From NCBI RefSeq assembly GCF_000004075.3, contig NC_026657.2, positions 39,356,732 through 39,420,731 on the forward strand: 64,000 nucleotides of DNA. Reading direction: 5' to 3'. Origin of the DNA: Cucumis sativus. Its lineage: Eukaryota > Streptophyta > Magnoliopsida > Cucurbitales > Cucurbitaceae. The notes below the pieces were generated by a model, which saw only the letters and a list, made by a program, of their open reading frames with translations, made no database searches and had not been told where the DNA came from. This document shows, piece after piece, positions 63,829-64,000 of the stretch. The stretch's first letter is position 1; each line of letters begins with the position of its first letter. The translations under genes were made by a program, and so were the position numbers.

Positions 63829-64000
63829 ATGGCAGGAGTTCTCAGAGAAAGAGCACTCTCTCTCCTCGCCGCCGCTAACAACCACGGCGATTTAACGGTG
63901 AAAATTTCATCTTTGAACCAGGTTAAGGATATCATACTGGCCATCGAGCCTTCTTTCGCAGCAGAGCTTTACTCCTACCTGGTTGAGCTTCAGTCCTCCC
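63829..64000 (+). CDS. Symplekin-like protein, N-terminal part, cut by the window end
   Basis: Open from ATG 63829 to the window edge, 57 codons and no intron so far. It reads MAGVLRERALSLLAAANNHG, then LTVKISSLNQVKDIILAIEP and AAELYSYLVELQSS, matching the amphipathic HEAT-like start of plant symplekin proteins. Symplekin is a scaffold of the nuclear cleavage and polyadenylation machinery. The upstream 250 bases are CT-rich with CCACGTGA at about 63613, in keeping with a leader and promoter. Only the first few percent of the protein is present, so paralogue assignment is open. Confidence 0.82.
   Translation, partial: MAGVLRERALSLLAAANNHGDLTVKISSLNQVKDIILAIEPSFAAELYSYLVELQSS

Noticed and set aside
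1-64000. tRNA, snRNA, known microRNA precursors, CRISPR arrays and organelle insertions
   Set aside because: I looked for typical motifs (tRNA B-box, conserved miRNA cores, regular spaced repeats) and found none that I could support by eye; a covariance-model search would be needed to exclude small RNAs.

Overview
The window is eukaryotic nuclear DNA from a flowering plant, almost certainly a cucurbit and probably Cucumis. Coding exons are short, split by AT-rich GT-AG (and a few GC-AG) introns, and separated by long AT-rich, repeat-bearing spacers. The best evidence for a cucurbit is a complete PEP carboxykinase whose spliced product is 670 aa, the length I recall for the cucumber enzyme. 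All gene models were spliced by hand; each junction was checked for donor/acceptor and reading phase, and exon coordinates are in the entries.

Layout. (1) 0.9-5.7 kb, plus strand: an ODR4-like ER membrane protein in 11 exons. (2) 6.4-24.4 kb, minus strand: three tandem paralogues of a plant phosphoglycerate-mutase-like histidine phosphatase, called A, B and C here. All three have nine coding exons of the same lengths up to the last one. B and C are the closer pair: they share GC-type donors, 3' flank and promoter blocks. Copy C carries a one-base deletion near its end that replaces the tail with a longer, hydrophobic one. (3) 24.5-37.8 kb: AT-rich spacer with a copia RNase H relic, foldback repeats, a tandem duplication and a GC-rich island of unknown function near 30 kb. 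(4) 37.9-40.3 kb, plus: a bHLH93-type transcription factor, four exons, 325 aa. (5) 45.6-46.1 kb, plus: a small single-pass membrane protein like Arabidopsis At5g65660. (6) 46.1-54.1 kb: spacer with foldback copies and two promoter-like stretches that have no visible gene. (7) 54.4-59.7 kb, plus: PEP carboxykinase, 12 coding exons plus a leader intron. (8) 60.7-62.1 kb, minus: UFC1, the E2 of the UFM1 pathway. (9) 63.8 kb to the window end, plus: the first 57 codons of a symplekin-like mRNA 3'-end processing factor.

The genes are mostly unrelated housekeeping, metabolic and regulatory loci. One possible functional link is that ODR4 (in animals a partner of the UFM1 protease UFSP2/ODR-8) and UFC1 both belong to UFMylation, although they lie about 55 kb apart. 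I found no rRNA, tRNA, CRISPR array, organellar insertion or bacterial-type operon. The strongest leads are the frameshifted copy C, a foldback (MITE-like) family with TGATAGA-rich centres, and candidate transcription units near 30, 47 and 50.9 kb.
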